From Ensifer sp. USDA 6670 (GTDB taxonomy: Bacteria; Pseudomonadota; Alphaproteobacteria; Rhizobiales; Rhizobiaceae): a stretch of 64,000 bases of DNA. The notes under the pieces are model-generated. The model was not told the DNA's origin. It ran no database searches and worked only from the letters and a program-made list of their open reading frames with translations. Of the stretch, positions 43,840 through 52,463 are shown one piece after another. Within the stretch, counting starts at the first letter, position 1, and each line of letters starts with the position of its first letter. The stretch is from positions 186,001 through 250,000 of the forward strand of contig ATWE01000006.1 in NCBI GenBank assembly GCA_000421085.1, in the 5' to 3' direction. The position numbers and the translations under genes were made by a program.

Positions 43840-44739
43840 CTACCGCCGTCCGGACGCCATCGGGACCGACCGGGGGTCGACCTTCTCGTAAAACCCGGCG
43901 ATGATCTCCCATGCCTCTTCGGCCGTCTCCACGAAATGCAACAGGTCGATGTCGTTTGGCGCGATGGTTCCGAACTCGGCCAGTGCCTCGAAATTGATGA
44001 TGCTGCGCCAGAACTTCTCGCCGAAGAGGATGAGCGGCACCAGGGCAAGCCGGCCGGTCTGCATCAGCGTCATGGTTTCGAACAACTCGTCGAGCGTGCC
44101 GAAGCCGCCCGGGAAGACCGTGACCGCCTTGGCGCGCAGCAGGAAATGCATCTTGCGGATGGCGAAATAGTGGAAGTTGAAGGACAGGTCCGGCGTCACG
44201 AACTGGTTCGGAGCCTGCTCGTGCGGAAGGACGATGTTCAGGCCGATCGAAGGTGCGCCGACGTCGGCTGCGCCGCGATTGCCCGCCTCCATGACGCCGG
44301 GGCCGCCGCCGGTGACGACCACATATTCCTTGTAATCGAGCTTTGCCGACTGCTCCGAGCACAAGCGCGCGAACTTGCGCGCCTCGTCATAATAGATCGA
44401 GGCGGCCTCGAGATTCTTGCGCTGGATGTCGTTCTTGGCGGCCCAGGCCTCGCCGCCGGGCTCCGGAATGCGCGCCCCGCCGAACATCACCACGGTGGAG
44501 TTGATGCCGCGCTCCTCGAGCATCATCTCGGTCTTCAGCAGCTCGAGCTGCAGGCGGACGGGCCTCAGTTCCTCGCGGCACAGGAAATCGTCGTCGATAT
44601 AGGCGAGACGATAGGTGGGCGAAGCCGATTGCGGCGTCAAAGGCACGCTCGATGCACGTTGCCTGCTCTGGGAGCTGTCTGCCAGCGGGTCCCAAACCCC
44701 ATCCTTGCGGCGCAGAGTCCGCTTCTTCATGCGTGCCAT
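43840..44739 (-). CDS. LOG-family nucleoside-monophosphate phosphoribohydrolase
   Basis: A LOG/TIGR00730 protein of 299 aa that splits nucleoside 5'-monophosphates to base and ribose-5-phosphate. In plant-associated bacteria this can activate cytokinins, whereas many bacterial copies act on AMP and related nucleotides. The signature is VFPGGFGTLDELFE, with VVVTGGGPGVMEAGNRGAAD earlier. An N-terminal extension of about 80 residues (SQSRQRASSVPLTPQSASPT) precedes the Rossmann domain, as in the larger type II LOGs. Cytokinin production here is only a possibility. Confidence 0.85.
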   Translation of the reverse strand: MARMKKRTLRRKDGVWDPLADSSQSRQRASSVPLTPQSASPTYRLAYIDDDFLCREELRPVRLQLELLKTEMMLEERGINSTVVMFGGARIPEPGGEAWAAKNDIQRKNLEAASIYYDEARKFARLCSEQSAKLDYKEYVVVTGGGPGVMEAGNRGAADVGAPSIGLNIVLPHEQAPNQFVTPDLSFNFHYFAIRKMHFLLRAKAVTVFPGGFGTLDELFETMTLMQTGRLALVPLILFGEKFWRSIINFEALAEFGTIAPNDIDLLHFVETAEEAWEIIAGFYEKVDPRSVPMASGRR

Positions 44740-44950
44740 GTTTCGTTTCCCGTCGCGTTTCGAACACCGGAGACCTCGTCCGGACGCGTCCCTTAGGGTC
44801 TTTCTCGGTCATAGAGGCGTCCCTACTGCCGGATTAGTGGAGACTTGCCAAGTCCCGTTGAGGAGCGAGAGCCGAAAAGGCCTTCAACTTTTCGAGGATC
44901 AAGCTCCACGGGCGCCAGGTTTCCGCGAAGCCGCGCGACATCTTGAATCG

Positions 44951-44994
44951 CTGCATAATCCGTGAAGCCGGTTCCGATTCGGGCAATTATGCAG
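44951..44994 (+). promoter_or_regulatory. Inverted repeat upstream of dapD
   Basis: CTGCATAAT (44951-44959) and ATTATGCAG (44986-44994) are exact inverted 9-mers separated by 26 bp, ending 39 bp before the dapD start. Either an operator with two half-sites or the stem of a leader hairpin. No regulator can be named. Confidence 0.4.
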
Positions 44995-45033
44995 TAGAGC
45001 TTGCACCACAACGCCGAACTCGAAGGAATTCCG

Positions 45034-45891
45034 ATGACGAACCACGACCTCGCCTCCCTGTCGCAGACGATCGAGACCGCCTTCGAAGGGCGCGATGCCG
45101 TTAATACCGGCACCCGCGGAGCGGTTCGAGACGCGGTGGAAACGGCGCTGAACCTGCTCGACAGCGGCAAGGTACGCGTCGCGGAACGCGGTGAGGACGG
45201 CACCTGGACGGTCAACCAGTGGCTCAAGAAGGCGGTGCTCCTCTCGTTCCGCCTCAATCCGATGGAACTCGTCAAAGGCGGCCCAGGCGAAGCCGTCTGG
45301 TGGGACAAGGTTGCCTCCAAATTCGACGGCTGGAGCGTCAACGAGTTCGAGAAGGCCGGGTTCCGCGCCGTTCCGAACTGCGTGGTCCGCCGCTCCGCCT
45401 ATATCGCGCCGAATGCGGTACTGATGCCCTCCTTCGTCAATCTCGGCGCCTATGTCGGCGAGGGGACGATGGTCGACACCTGGGCGACCGTGGGCTCCTG
45501 CGCGCAGATCGGCAGGAATGTGCATCTTTCCGGCGGCGTCGGCATCGGCGGCGTCCTGGAACCGATGCAGGCCGGGCCGACCATCATCGAGGACAATTGC
45601 TTCATCGGCGCCCGCTCAGAGGTGGTCGAAGGCTGCATCGTCCGCGAGGGTTCTGTGCTCGGCATGGGCGTCTTCATCGGCAAGTCGACGAAGATCGTCG
45701 ACCGCGCGACGGGCGAGGTGATGTATGGCGAAGTGCCGCCCTATTCCGTGGTCGTCGCCGGCTCCATGGCTTCCGGCTCCACCATGGCCAATGGCCAGCC
45801 GGCGCCGAACCTCTATTGCGCCGTGATCGTCAAGCGGGTCGACGAGAAGACCCGCTCCAAGACCGGCATCAACGAACTGCTCCGGGACTGA
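45034..45891 (+). CDS. dapD: Tetrahydrodipicolinate N-succinyltransferase DapD
   Basis: Uses succinyl-CoA to acylate tetrahydrodipicolinate in the lysine/meso-diaminopimelate pathway, 285 aa. An N-terminal helical domain ([40 protein letters not shown]) is followed by a left-handed beta-helix of hexapeptide repeats ([40 protein letters not shown]). The start at 45034 has GAAGGAA. The dapE gene of the same succinylase branch lies about 10 kb downstream in the window. DUF805 follows 2 bp later. Confidence 0.96.
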   Translation: MTNHDLASLSQTIETAFEGRDAVNTGTRGAVRDAVETALNLLDSGKVRVAERGEDGTWTVNQWLKKAVLLSFRLNPMELVKGGPGEAVWWDKVASKFDGWSVNEFEKAGFRAVPNCVVRRSAYIAPNAVLMPSFVNLGAYVGEGTMVDTWATVGSCAQIGRNVHLSGGVGIGGVLEPMQAGPTIIEDNCFIGARSEVVEGCIVREGSVLGMGVFIGKSTKIVDRATGEVMYGEVPPYSVVVAGSMASGSTMANGQPAPNLYCAVIVKRVDEKTRSKTGINELLRD

Positions 45892-45893
45892 CG

Positions 45894-46280
45894 ATGACCA
45901 AGGAGGGGCGGCAGCCGAGCATGATGTGGCTGTTCTTCAGCCCCTCCGGCCGTATCGGCCGCCTGCCCTTTCTCCTCGCCTGGCTCTTCTGGTTCGCCGT
46001 CGGCTCCATTTTTCTGGTGCAGATGATGAAGAACGAGGTGGACGACGCGGCGCTCGCGCTCTGGACGCTGGCTCTGATCGTCTCCGGCGTGCTCTCAACG
46101 CTCTCCATCGCCATGCTGGCGATCAAGCGCCTGCATGATATCGGCTATCCCGGCCCGCTGGCGCTCTGCCTCTTCATCCCGGTTCTGAGCCCGATCGTTT
46201 TCATCGGTCTCTGCCTCTGGCCGGGCGCCAACAGGGCAAACGAATATGGCAGCCGCCGCAACGCGCCGGCCGGAGATTGA
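45894..46280 (+). CDS. DUF805 membrane protein
   Basis: A 128-residue DUF805 family membrane protein with four hydrophobic helices. The N-terminal family motif is FFSPSGRIGRLPFLLAWLFW, and RLHDIGYPGPLALCL is the second conserved element. Its function is unknown. It begins 2 bp after the dapD stop, so it is translated from the same message; similar pairings near dapD occur in rhizobia. No ribosome site is visible apart from AGG-like bases within dapD. Confidence 0.85.
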   Translation: MTKEGRQPSMMWLFFSPSGRIGRLPFLLAWLFWFAVGSIFLVQMMKNEVDDAALALWTLALIVSGVLSTLSIAMLAIKRLHDIGYPGPLALCLFIPVLSPIVFIGLCLWPGANRANEYGSRRNAPAGD

Positions 46281-46432
46281 TTCCGCCCTGTACATTTCAA
46301 CGCTCACCAAGTATGTAGCGCGGCAACTGAATAGGGCCGCGACCACGTTGGCCGCGGCAATCGACGCCTGATGACGACCTGCAACGAGGTCCGCTCTTCC
46401 GCCGACGACAACCGAAATCCGAAAGAAGAGAC

Positions 46433-48325
46433 ATGACAGAATTCGCAGGGATCGCGCCGGCGATCGCCGAGGCGTTGGCAAAACGCGGTTACGAGACGCT
46501 GACGCCGGTGCAGCAGGCCATGCTGGATCCGGCGCTCGGCACCGCCGACGCGCTCGTCTCCGCCCAGACCGGCTCCGGCAAGACCGTGGCCTTCGGTCTG
46601 GCACTGGCGCCGACGCTTATCGGTTCGGCAAGGAAATTCGCGCAGGCCGGCGCGCCGCTTGCGCTCGTCATCGCGCCGACGCGCGAATTGGCGCTGCAGG
46701 TCATGCGCGAGCTCGACTGGCTTTACGAGATGGCAGGGGCCACCATCGCCTCCTGCGTCGGCGGCATGGACATGCGCAGCGAACGGCGCACGCTGGAACG
46801 CGGCGCCCATATCGTCGTGGGAACGCCGGGACGGCTTTGCGACCATATCCGCCGTGGATCGCTCGATATATCGGGACTGAAAGCCGTCGTACTCGACGAG
46901 GCCGACGAGATGCTGGACCTCGGCTTCCGCGAGGATCTGGAGTTCATTCTCGAGGCGTCGCCGACCGATCGCCGCACGCTGATGTTCTCGGCGACCGTGC
47001 CGCGCTCGATCGCGACGCTCGCCAAGAATTACCAGCGCGACGCCGTCCGCATCGGCGTCACCTCCGAGCAGAAGCAGCACGGCGACATCGAGTACCGGTC
47101 ACTGCTCGTGGCGCCGAGCGACCGTGAGAATGCCATCATCAACGTGCTGCGCTTTTACGAAGCGAGGAACGCGATCGTCTTCTGCTCGACGCGCGCCGCG
47201 GTCAATCATCTGACCGCCCGCTTCAACAATCGCGGCTTTTCCGTCGTGGCGCTCTCCGGCGAACTCAGCCAGAACGAACGCACCCACGCACTGCAGGCCA
47301 TGCGCGACGGCCGCGCCCGCGTGTGCATCGCGACCGACGTTGCGGCGCGCGGGATCGACCTTCCCGGCCTCGAGCTCGTGATCCATGCCGACCTGCCGAC
47401 CAACTCCGATACGCTGCTGCATCGCAGCGGCCGGACCGGTCGCGCCGGCCAGAAAGGCGTTAGCGCACTGATCGTGCCGGTGAACGCCCGGCGCAAGGCC
47501 GAGCGGCTGCTTGAAAACGCACGGATTACCGCCGCCTGGGCAAAGCCCCCGTCGGCTGACGAGGTGGCACGTCGCGACGACGAGCGCATCGCCGCCGATC
47601 CCGCCCTTGCCGAAGCTCCGCGCGAGGATGAACAGGCGATCGTCGAGACGCTGATCAACCGCTACGGGGCGGAGAAGATCGCCGCGGCCTTCGTCCGGCA
47701 ATTCCGCTCGAACCGTTCCGCTCCGGAGGAACTCGTGGATGTCGCCGTCTACGATGATCGCAGGAAACCACGTCGCGACGGCCCGGCTTTCACGGGCGAC
47801 AGCGACCCGGCTCCGCGCGCCGACTTCGCCGACGGCCAGTGGTTTTCCCTCTCCGTCGGGCGCAAGCAGAACGCCGAGCCCCGCTGGCTGATCCCGATGC
47901 TTTGCCGTTACGGCAAGCTGAGCAAGCGCGATATCGGCGCGATCCGCATGCAGCCCGAGGAAACCTATGTCGAGATGACGGCCGACGGCGCAGAACGCCT
48001 TCTTGCCGCGATCGGCCCGAACCGGCTGCTGGAAAAGGGTATTCGCGTCAAAACCCTTCCGGGTGCCCCGGACAGCTCCAGGCCGCGGCAGGACAAGCCG
48101 GACTTCGAGAAGAGGCGGCCGCCGGCGACCGCATCGGAGCGCGAGCACAAGGACTTCAAGCCGAAGCGCAAGTTCGACAAGCAGCCTCCCATCGCGCAGG
48201 ATGCCCATCCGGACAGCCGGGGCGAGAAGCCCTGGAGCAAGAAGAAGGGCAAGCCCGAAGCGCAGAAAACCGGCGACTTCAAGCCCGGTGCCAAGCGCAA
48301 CAACGCCAAGAAGCGCCAGCCTTGA
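46433..48325 (+). CDS. DEAD-box RNA helicase (DeaD/DbpA-like)
   Basis: An ATP-dependent RNA helicase of 630 aa, likely for ribosome assembly or cold-stress RNA remodelling. Motifs in order: AQTGSGKT (I), PTRELALQV (Ia), GTPGR (Ib), LDEADEMLDLGF (II), SAT (III), IVFCSTRAAV (IV), ATDVAARGIDLP (V), HRSGRTGRAG (VI). A DbpA-type RNA-binding domain follows at about 460-540 (WFSLSVGRKQNAEPRWLIPM, IGAIRMQPEETYVEMTADGA). The last 90 residues are a basic, disordered tail (KRKFDKQPPIAQDAHPDSRG), typical of alphaproteobacterial relatives. Confidence 0.93.
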   Translation: MTEFAGIAPAIAEALAKRGYETLTPVQQAMLDPALGTADALVSAQTGSGKTVAFGLALAPTLIGSARKFAQAGAPLALVIAPTRELALQVMRELDWLYEMAGATIASCVGGMDMRSERRTLERGAHIVVGTPGRLCDHIRRGSLDISGLKAVVLDEADEMLDLGFREDLEFILEASPTDRRTLMFSATVPRSIATLAKNYQRDAVRIGVTSEQKQHGDIEYRSLLVAPSDRENAIINVLRFYEARNAIVFCSTRAAVNHLTARFNNRGFSVVALSGELSQNERTHALQAMRDGRARVCIATDVAARGIDLPGLELVIHADLPTNSDTLLHRSGRTGRAGQKGVSALIVPVNARRKAERLLENARITAAWAKPPSADEVARRDDERIAADPALAEAPREDEQAIVETLINRYGAEKIAAAFVRQFRSNRSAPEELVDVAVYDDRRKPRRDGPAFTGDSDPAPRADFADGQWFSLSVGRKQNAEPRWLIPMLCRYGKLSKRDIGAIRMQPEETYVEMTADGAERLLAAIGPNRLLEKGIRVKTLPGAPDSSRPRQDKPDFEKRRPPATASEREHKDFKPKRKFDKQPPIAQDAHPDSRGEKPWSKKKGKPEAQKTGDFKPGAKRNNAKKRQP

Positions 48326-48392
48326 CGTGGCATTTCCCGCCGGGTGATCAGTATCGCGGCGGGAAACCCTTGAGGTGAATCCCCCGGGCGGA

Positions 48393-48710
48393 TCAGGCCT
48401 CCAGGAAGCGTAGACCTGCGACGGCGACGATGATCATGGCAATGCAGGCAAGCCTGAGCCAGGACACCGGATCGCCGAAGAGAACCATGCCGAGCACGGT
48501 GATGCCGACCGCGCCGATGCCGGTCCATGCGGCATAGGCCGTGCCGGCAGGCAGGTCGCGCATCGCGATGGTGAGCAGATAGACACTGCCCAATGCCGCG
48601 CCCACGCCGATGATGCTGGGCACCGGCCGGGTCCAGCCGTCAGCGTATTTGAGCGCAAGCCCCATGACGATCTCGACGGCGCTCGCCGCCACAAGCATGA
48701 TCCACGCCAT
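48393..48710 (-). CDS. Small multidrug resistance (SMR/EmrE-SugE) transporter
   Basis: A four-helix SMR efflux protein of 105 aa. The essential membrane glutamate is in AASAVEIVMGLALKYADGWT. The GAVGITVLGMVLFGDP loop and the terminal helix IAMIIVAVAGLRFLEA are typical. SugE-type members export guanidinium-like cations and EmrE-type members quaternary ammonium compounds; the sequence does not decide between them. The start at 48710 has GGAGAAC. It is divergent from an HxlR regulator, which may control it. Confidence 0.88.
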   Translation of the reverse strand: MAWIMLVAASAVEIVMGLALKYADGWTRPVPSIIGVGAALGSVYLLTIAMRDLPAGTAYAAWTGIGAVGITVLGMVLFGDPVSWLRLACIAMIIVAVAGLRFLEA

Positions 48711-48763
48711 TTCTGTTCTCCATGTTTGAACTCTGGCGTCAATCTTGTAGGGTGGGCACCAAA

Positions 48764-48777
48764 GTGCAATTACGCAC
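48764..48777. promoter_or_regulatory. Possible HxlR operator
   Basis: GTGCAATTACGCAC is an imperfect dyad in the 86-bp gap between the divergent SMR transporter and hxlR-type genes. HxlR-family proteins bind such dyads in shared promoters; the assignment is tentative. Confidence 0.35.
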
Positions 48778-48796
48778 CTTTTGGTAACCGTCCAGA

Positions 48797-49201
48797 ATGT
48801 CTGCGAACCCGACTTCCAAGCACCCCACCGCCATGCGGTCGACGCCCAGCGTTTTCGATCCGACATGTTCTTCGCGCCACGCGCTGGAGCTCGTGGCCGG
48901 CAAATGGGCGATGCTGATCATCTCCGCGCTGGAGGCCGGCCCGATGCGCAACGCCGCGCTCATGCGCAGGCTCGGCGACGTCTCGCAGAAGATGCTGACG
49001 CAGACGCTGAAGGAACTGGAGCGAAACGGGCTGGTGATCCGCCAGGACAAGGGGACCGTGCCGCCGCATGTCGAATATCGCCTGAGCGAGGTGGGCCGCT
49101 CGCTGAGTGAAGCGCTGGTCGTGCTCGACCGCTGGGCGGAGACCCATTTCGGCAAGCTCGACGCCGCGCGCGAGCGCTACGACGCGCAGAAGAACAGGTG
49201 A
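48797..49201 (+). CDS. HxlR-family transcriptional regulator
   Basis: A winged-helix HxlR (MarR-related) regulator of 134 aa. The domain covers about residues 20-115: CSSRHALELVAGKWAMLIIS, MRRLGDVSQKMLTQTLKELE, VPPHVEYRLSEVGRSLSEAL. A Cys in FDPTCSSRHA lies at the position where many family members sense aldehydes or thiol stress. It is divergent from an SMR transporter, a likely target. Its end is 10 bp from the convergent lysR stop. Confidence 0.87.
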   Translation: MSANPTSKHPTAMRSTPSVFDPTCSSRHALELVAGKWAMLIISALEAGPMRNAALMRRLGDVSQKMLTQTLKELERNGLVIRQDKGTVPPHVEYRLSEVGRSLSEALVVLDRWAETHFGKLDAARERYDAQKNR

Positions 49202-49211
49202 GAACGGGTCG

Positions 49212-50159
<948 letters not shown>

Positions 50160-50259
50160 TCACAACCCGCGGACTATTCCAGACGAAGGACAATGATATG
50201 CTGCAAACATCGCGAGTTGTCCCTCATCTAGGGATTCACCCGTGGCGGAGACAAGAGAG

Positions 50260-51075
50260 ATGAACGCGCAATTTACGGAAGAGACGATGCAGACGAGCAA
50301 AGGCTCGTGCCGCGCCCGTGTCTACCGGGGCGCATCGCTGCTCGCGCCGCCGCCGATCGTGCTGCATTTGCATGGTGGCGGCTTCGTCGGCGATTCGGTC
50401 GCAGCGGGCGAGAAAGTGGCCAATGCATTGGCGGCCGCGGGCGCGGTCGTCATCTCGCCGGAATATCCTTCCGCGTGCATGAACCCGTTTCCGGCCGCAC
50501 TCGACTGCGCCTATGCGATGCTTTCATCCATGCGCAGCCGCTGTCCGCAGTTCGCCCACAAGAAGTCGATGCTGTTCGTCGCCGGCGAAGAGGCGGGTGG
50601 TAATCTTGCGGCCGGTCTGGCGCTGATGGCGCGCGATCAGTTCCTGACCGACCTCAAGGGCCAGATCCTGCTGTCGCCGCTGCTCGACCCGTGCCTGGCA
50701 ACGGCTTCGTTCCGCAAGTTCTGTCCGCAGAGTTCGGTGCAATCCATTGCCGAAGGCTGGCAACAATATCTCGGCGAGCGCAGCGGGCTCACGCATCCCT
50801 ATGCGGCGCCGGGCCATTGCAGCCGGCTCGGCGGTCTCGTTCCGGCTCTGGTCGTCACCAGCGAGGAATGTCCGATGCGCGACGAGGCCGAAGCCTATGC
50901 CGAACGTCTCCGCAAGGCCGGCGTTCCGGTGGAAACCCATGTGCTGCCAGGGCGCGCCTCGTGGCTGCCTGTCGGCGGCGCGGCGCAGGAAATCTGGCCG
51001 TCTCATGAAGAAATCATATCCGGCATCTTTTCCCGCTTCTTCAAGCAGGCGGGGGCGAAGCCGGTCAAAGAGTAA
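50260..51075 (+). CDS. Alpha/beta-hydrolase-fold protein lacking the nucleophile (HSL-like)
   Basis: A 271-residue protein of the hormone-sensitive-lipase-like alpha/beta hydrolase family. The oxyanion motif HLHGGGFVGD is intact. The nucleophile elbow, normally GDSAGG, reads GEEAGG, so the catalytic Ser is Glu. The usual Asp region (DPLRDE) is ECPMRDE, and the His region reads RASWLPVGG. All three catalytic residues therefore appear to be lost. The protein is otherwise full length and in frame, so this is a maintained pseudo-enzyme rather than a pseudogene. It is the first gene of the RND efflux operon. A GTG at 50242 is an alternative start. Confidence 0.82.
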   Translation: MNAQFTEETMQTSKGSCRARVYRGASLLAPPPIVLHLHGGGFVGDSVAAGEKVANALAAAGAVVISPEYPSACMNPFPAALDCAYAMLSSMRSRCPQFAHKKSMLFVAGEEAGGNLAAGLALMARDQFLTDLKGQILLSPLLDPCLATASFRKFCPQSSVQSIAEGWQQYLGERSGLTHPYAAPGHCSRLGGLVPALVVTSEECPMRDEAEAYAERLRKAGVPVETHVLPGRASWLPVGGAAQEIWPSHEEIISGIFSRFFKQAGAKPVKE

Positions 51076-51126
51076 CAAATAAAACGGTAATCACAGAGCC
51101 GGGCTCCCAACCGGCGAGGAGAAAAC

Positions 51127-52335
51127 ATGACATCGACAGCTACCCGCCGGGTCCTGTGGGGCGCCGGCTTGAGTATCCTTTTGTCCGTCGGCGGCGGCGC
51201 AGCCGTCTTCTTCGGGCTGCCTCAGCGCTTCCAGGCGGATGCCGCTACCGAAGCGCCCGCCGCGGCGGCGCCGGCCGTGCCGGTCTCCGTCGCCAAGGCT
51301 GAATCCCGTCGGATCACCACCTGGGAGAGCTTCTCCGGTCGTCTTGAAGCAATCGAGCGCGTCGAGATCCGTCCTCGCGTCGGCGGCGCGATTCTGAGCG
51401 CACATTTCCGCGAAGGGGCGCTCGTCAAGCAAGGCGACCTGCTCGTGACCATCGATCCCGAGCCCTTCGCCGCAGCCGTAGAGCGCGCCGAGGCGCAGGT
51501 TGCCGCAGCCGAAGCACGCGTCGCGCTCGCCAGGACCGAGCTCGAACGCGGCCGCAAGCTGGTGACCACCAGCGCTATCCCGCAGAGCGGGGTCGACCAA
51601 AGGCTCAGCGTCTACGACGAGGCGCGGGCGAACCTCCGCTCGGCCAAGGCCGCGCTGCGCACTGCCAAACTCGATCTGGAATACACCGAAGTGCGCGCAC
51701 CGATCAGCGGCCGCGTCGGCAGGCTCAACGTGACGGCGGGCAATCTCGTCACCGCCGGAACGGCCTCACCGGTCCTGACGACGCTCGTATCGGTAGACCC
51801 GATCTATGCGAGCTTCAACGTCAGCGAAGAGGTCGTCGCCGCCGCGCTCGCGAAGCTCTCGGCCTCGGCCGGCAGCATCGATGCGATCGAGCGCATCCCC
51901 GTCGAAATCGGCACCTCCGCCGACGAGGGAACGCCGATCACCGGCCATATCCAGCTCATCAACAACGAGGTTGACGCGGCAACCGGCACCATTCGCGTGC
52001 GGGCGGAACTCACCAATGGCGATGGGCGCCTTATCCCGGGTCAGTTCGTGCGCATTCGGATCGGCGATCCGCAGCCGGAGGAAAAGCTGGTGATCAGCGA
52101 CCGTGCGGTCAGTTCGGATCAGGACAAGAAATTCGTCCTGGTCGTCGGGGCGGACAACAAGGTGGAGTATCGCCAGGTCACTCTCGGGCCCGTCGCCGAC
52201 GGTCTCCGGATCGTGGAAAACGGGTTGAAGCCCGGCGAGAGCATCGTCGTCAACGGCCTGCAGCGCGTACGACCCGGTGTCGTCGTCGCCCCGCAGCCGG
52301 CCGAGCAGGCGACCGCTTCGATCGCCAAGCCATAG
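51127..52335 (+). CDS. RND efflux periplasmic adaptor (AcrA/MexA family)
   Basis: Membrane-fusion protein linking an RND pump to an outer-membrane channel, 402 aa. An N-terminal hydrophobic anchor (VLWGAGLSILLSVGGGAAVF) has no lipobox Cys at the expected place, so it is anchored by its helix. The lipoyl half-motifs are VGGAILSAHFREGALVKQGD and VRAPISGRVGRLNVTAGNLV, flanking a coiled-coil hairpin (AEAQVAAAEARVALARTELE). The C-terminal beta-barrel follows (TGTIRVRAELTNGDGRLIPG). It is 51 bp after the hydrolase-like gene with a GGCGAGGAG site. No outer-membrane channel gene is nearby. Confidence 0.93.
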   Translation: MTSTATRRVLWGAGLSILLSVGGGAAVFFGLPQRFQADAATEAPAAAAPAVPVSVAKAESRRITTWESFSGRLEAIERVEIRPRVGGAILSAHFREGALVKQGDLLVTIDPEPFAAAVERAEAQVAAAEARVALARTELERGRKLVTTSAIPQSGVDQRLSVYDEARANLRSAKAALRTAKLDLEYTEVRAPISGRVGRLNVTAGNLVTAGTASPVLTTLVSVDPIYASFNVSEEVVAAALAKLSASAGSIDAIERIPVEIGTSADEGTPITGHIQLINNEVDAATGTIRVRAELTNGDGRLIPGQFVRIRIGDPQPEEKLVISDRAVSSDQDKKFVLVVGADNKVEYRQVTLGPVADGLRIVENGLKPGESIVVNGLQRVRPGVVVAPQPAEQATASIAKP

Positions 52336-52463
52336 CCAAGTTGCGCCCTGACAGACCATAGCAGGGCGCCGAAAAGACATTCGACGGCATGCATCGGTGC
52401 TCGCGGCGACAAGTCTTCGCCGCAGACGCCCTCCGTTTGCCTGAAGTTCCCAAGGGGGATGCC

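Noticed and set aside
50260..51075. Pseudogene status for the hydrolase-like gene in the efflux operon
   Set aside because: The frame is intact over the full family length with a good operon position; only the catalytic residues are changed, which fits a maintained pseudo-enzyme.
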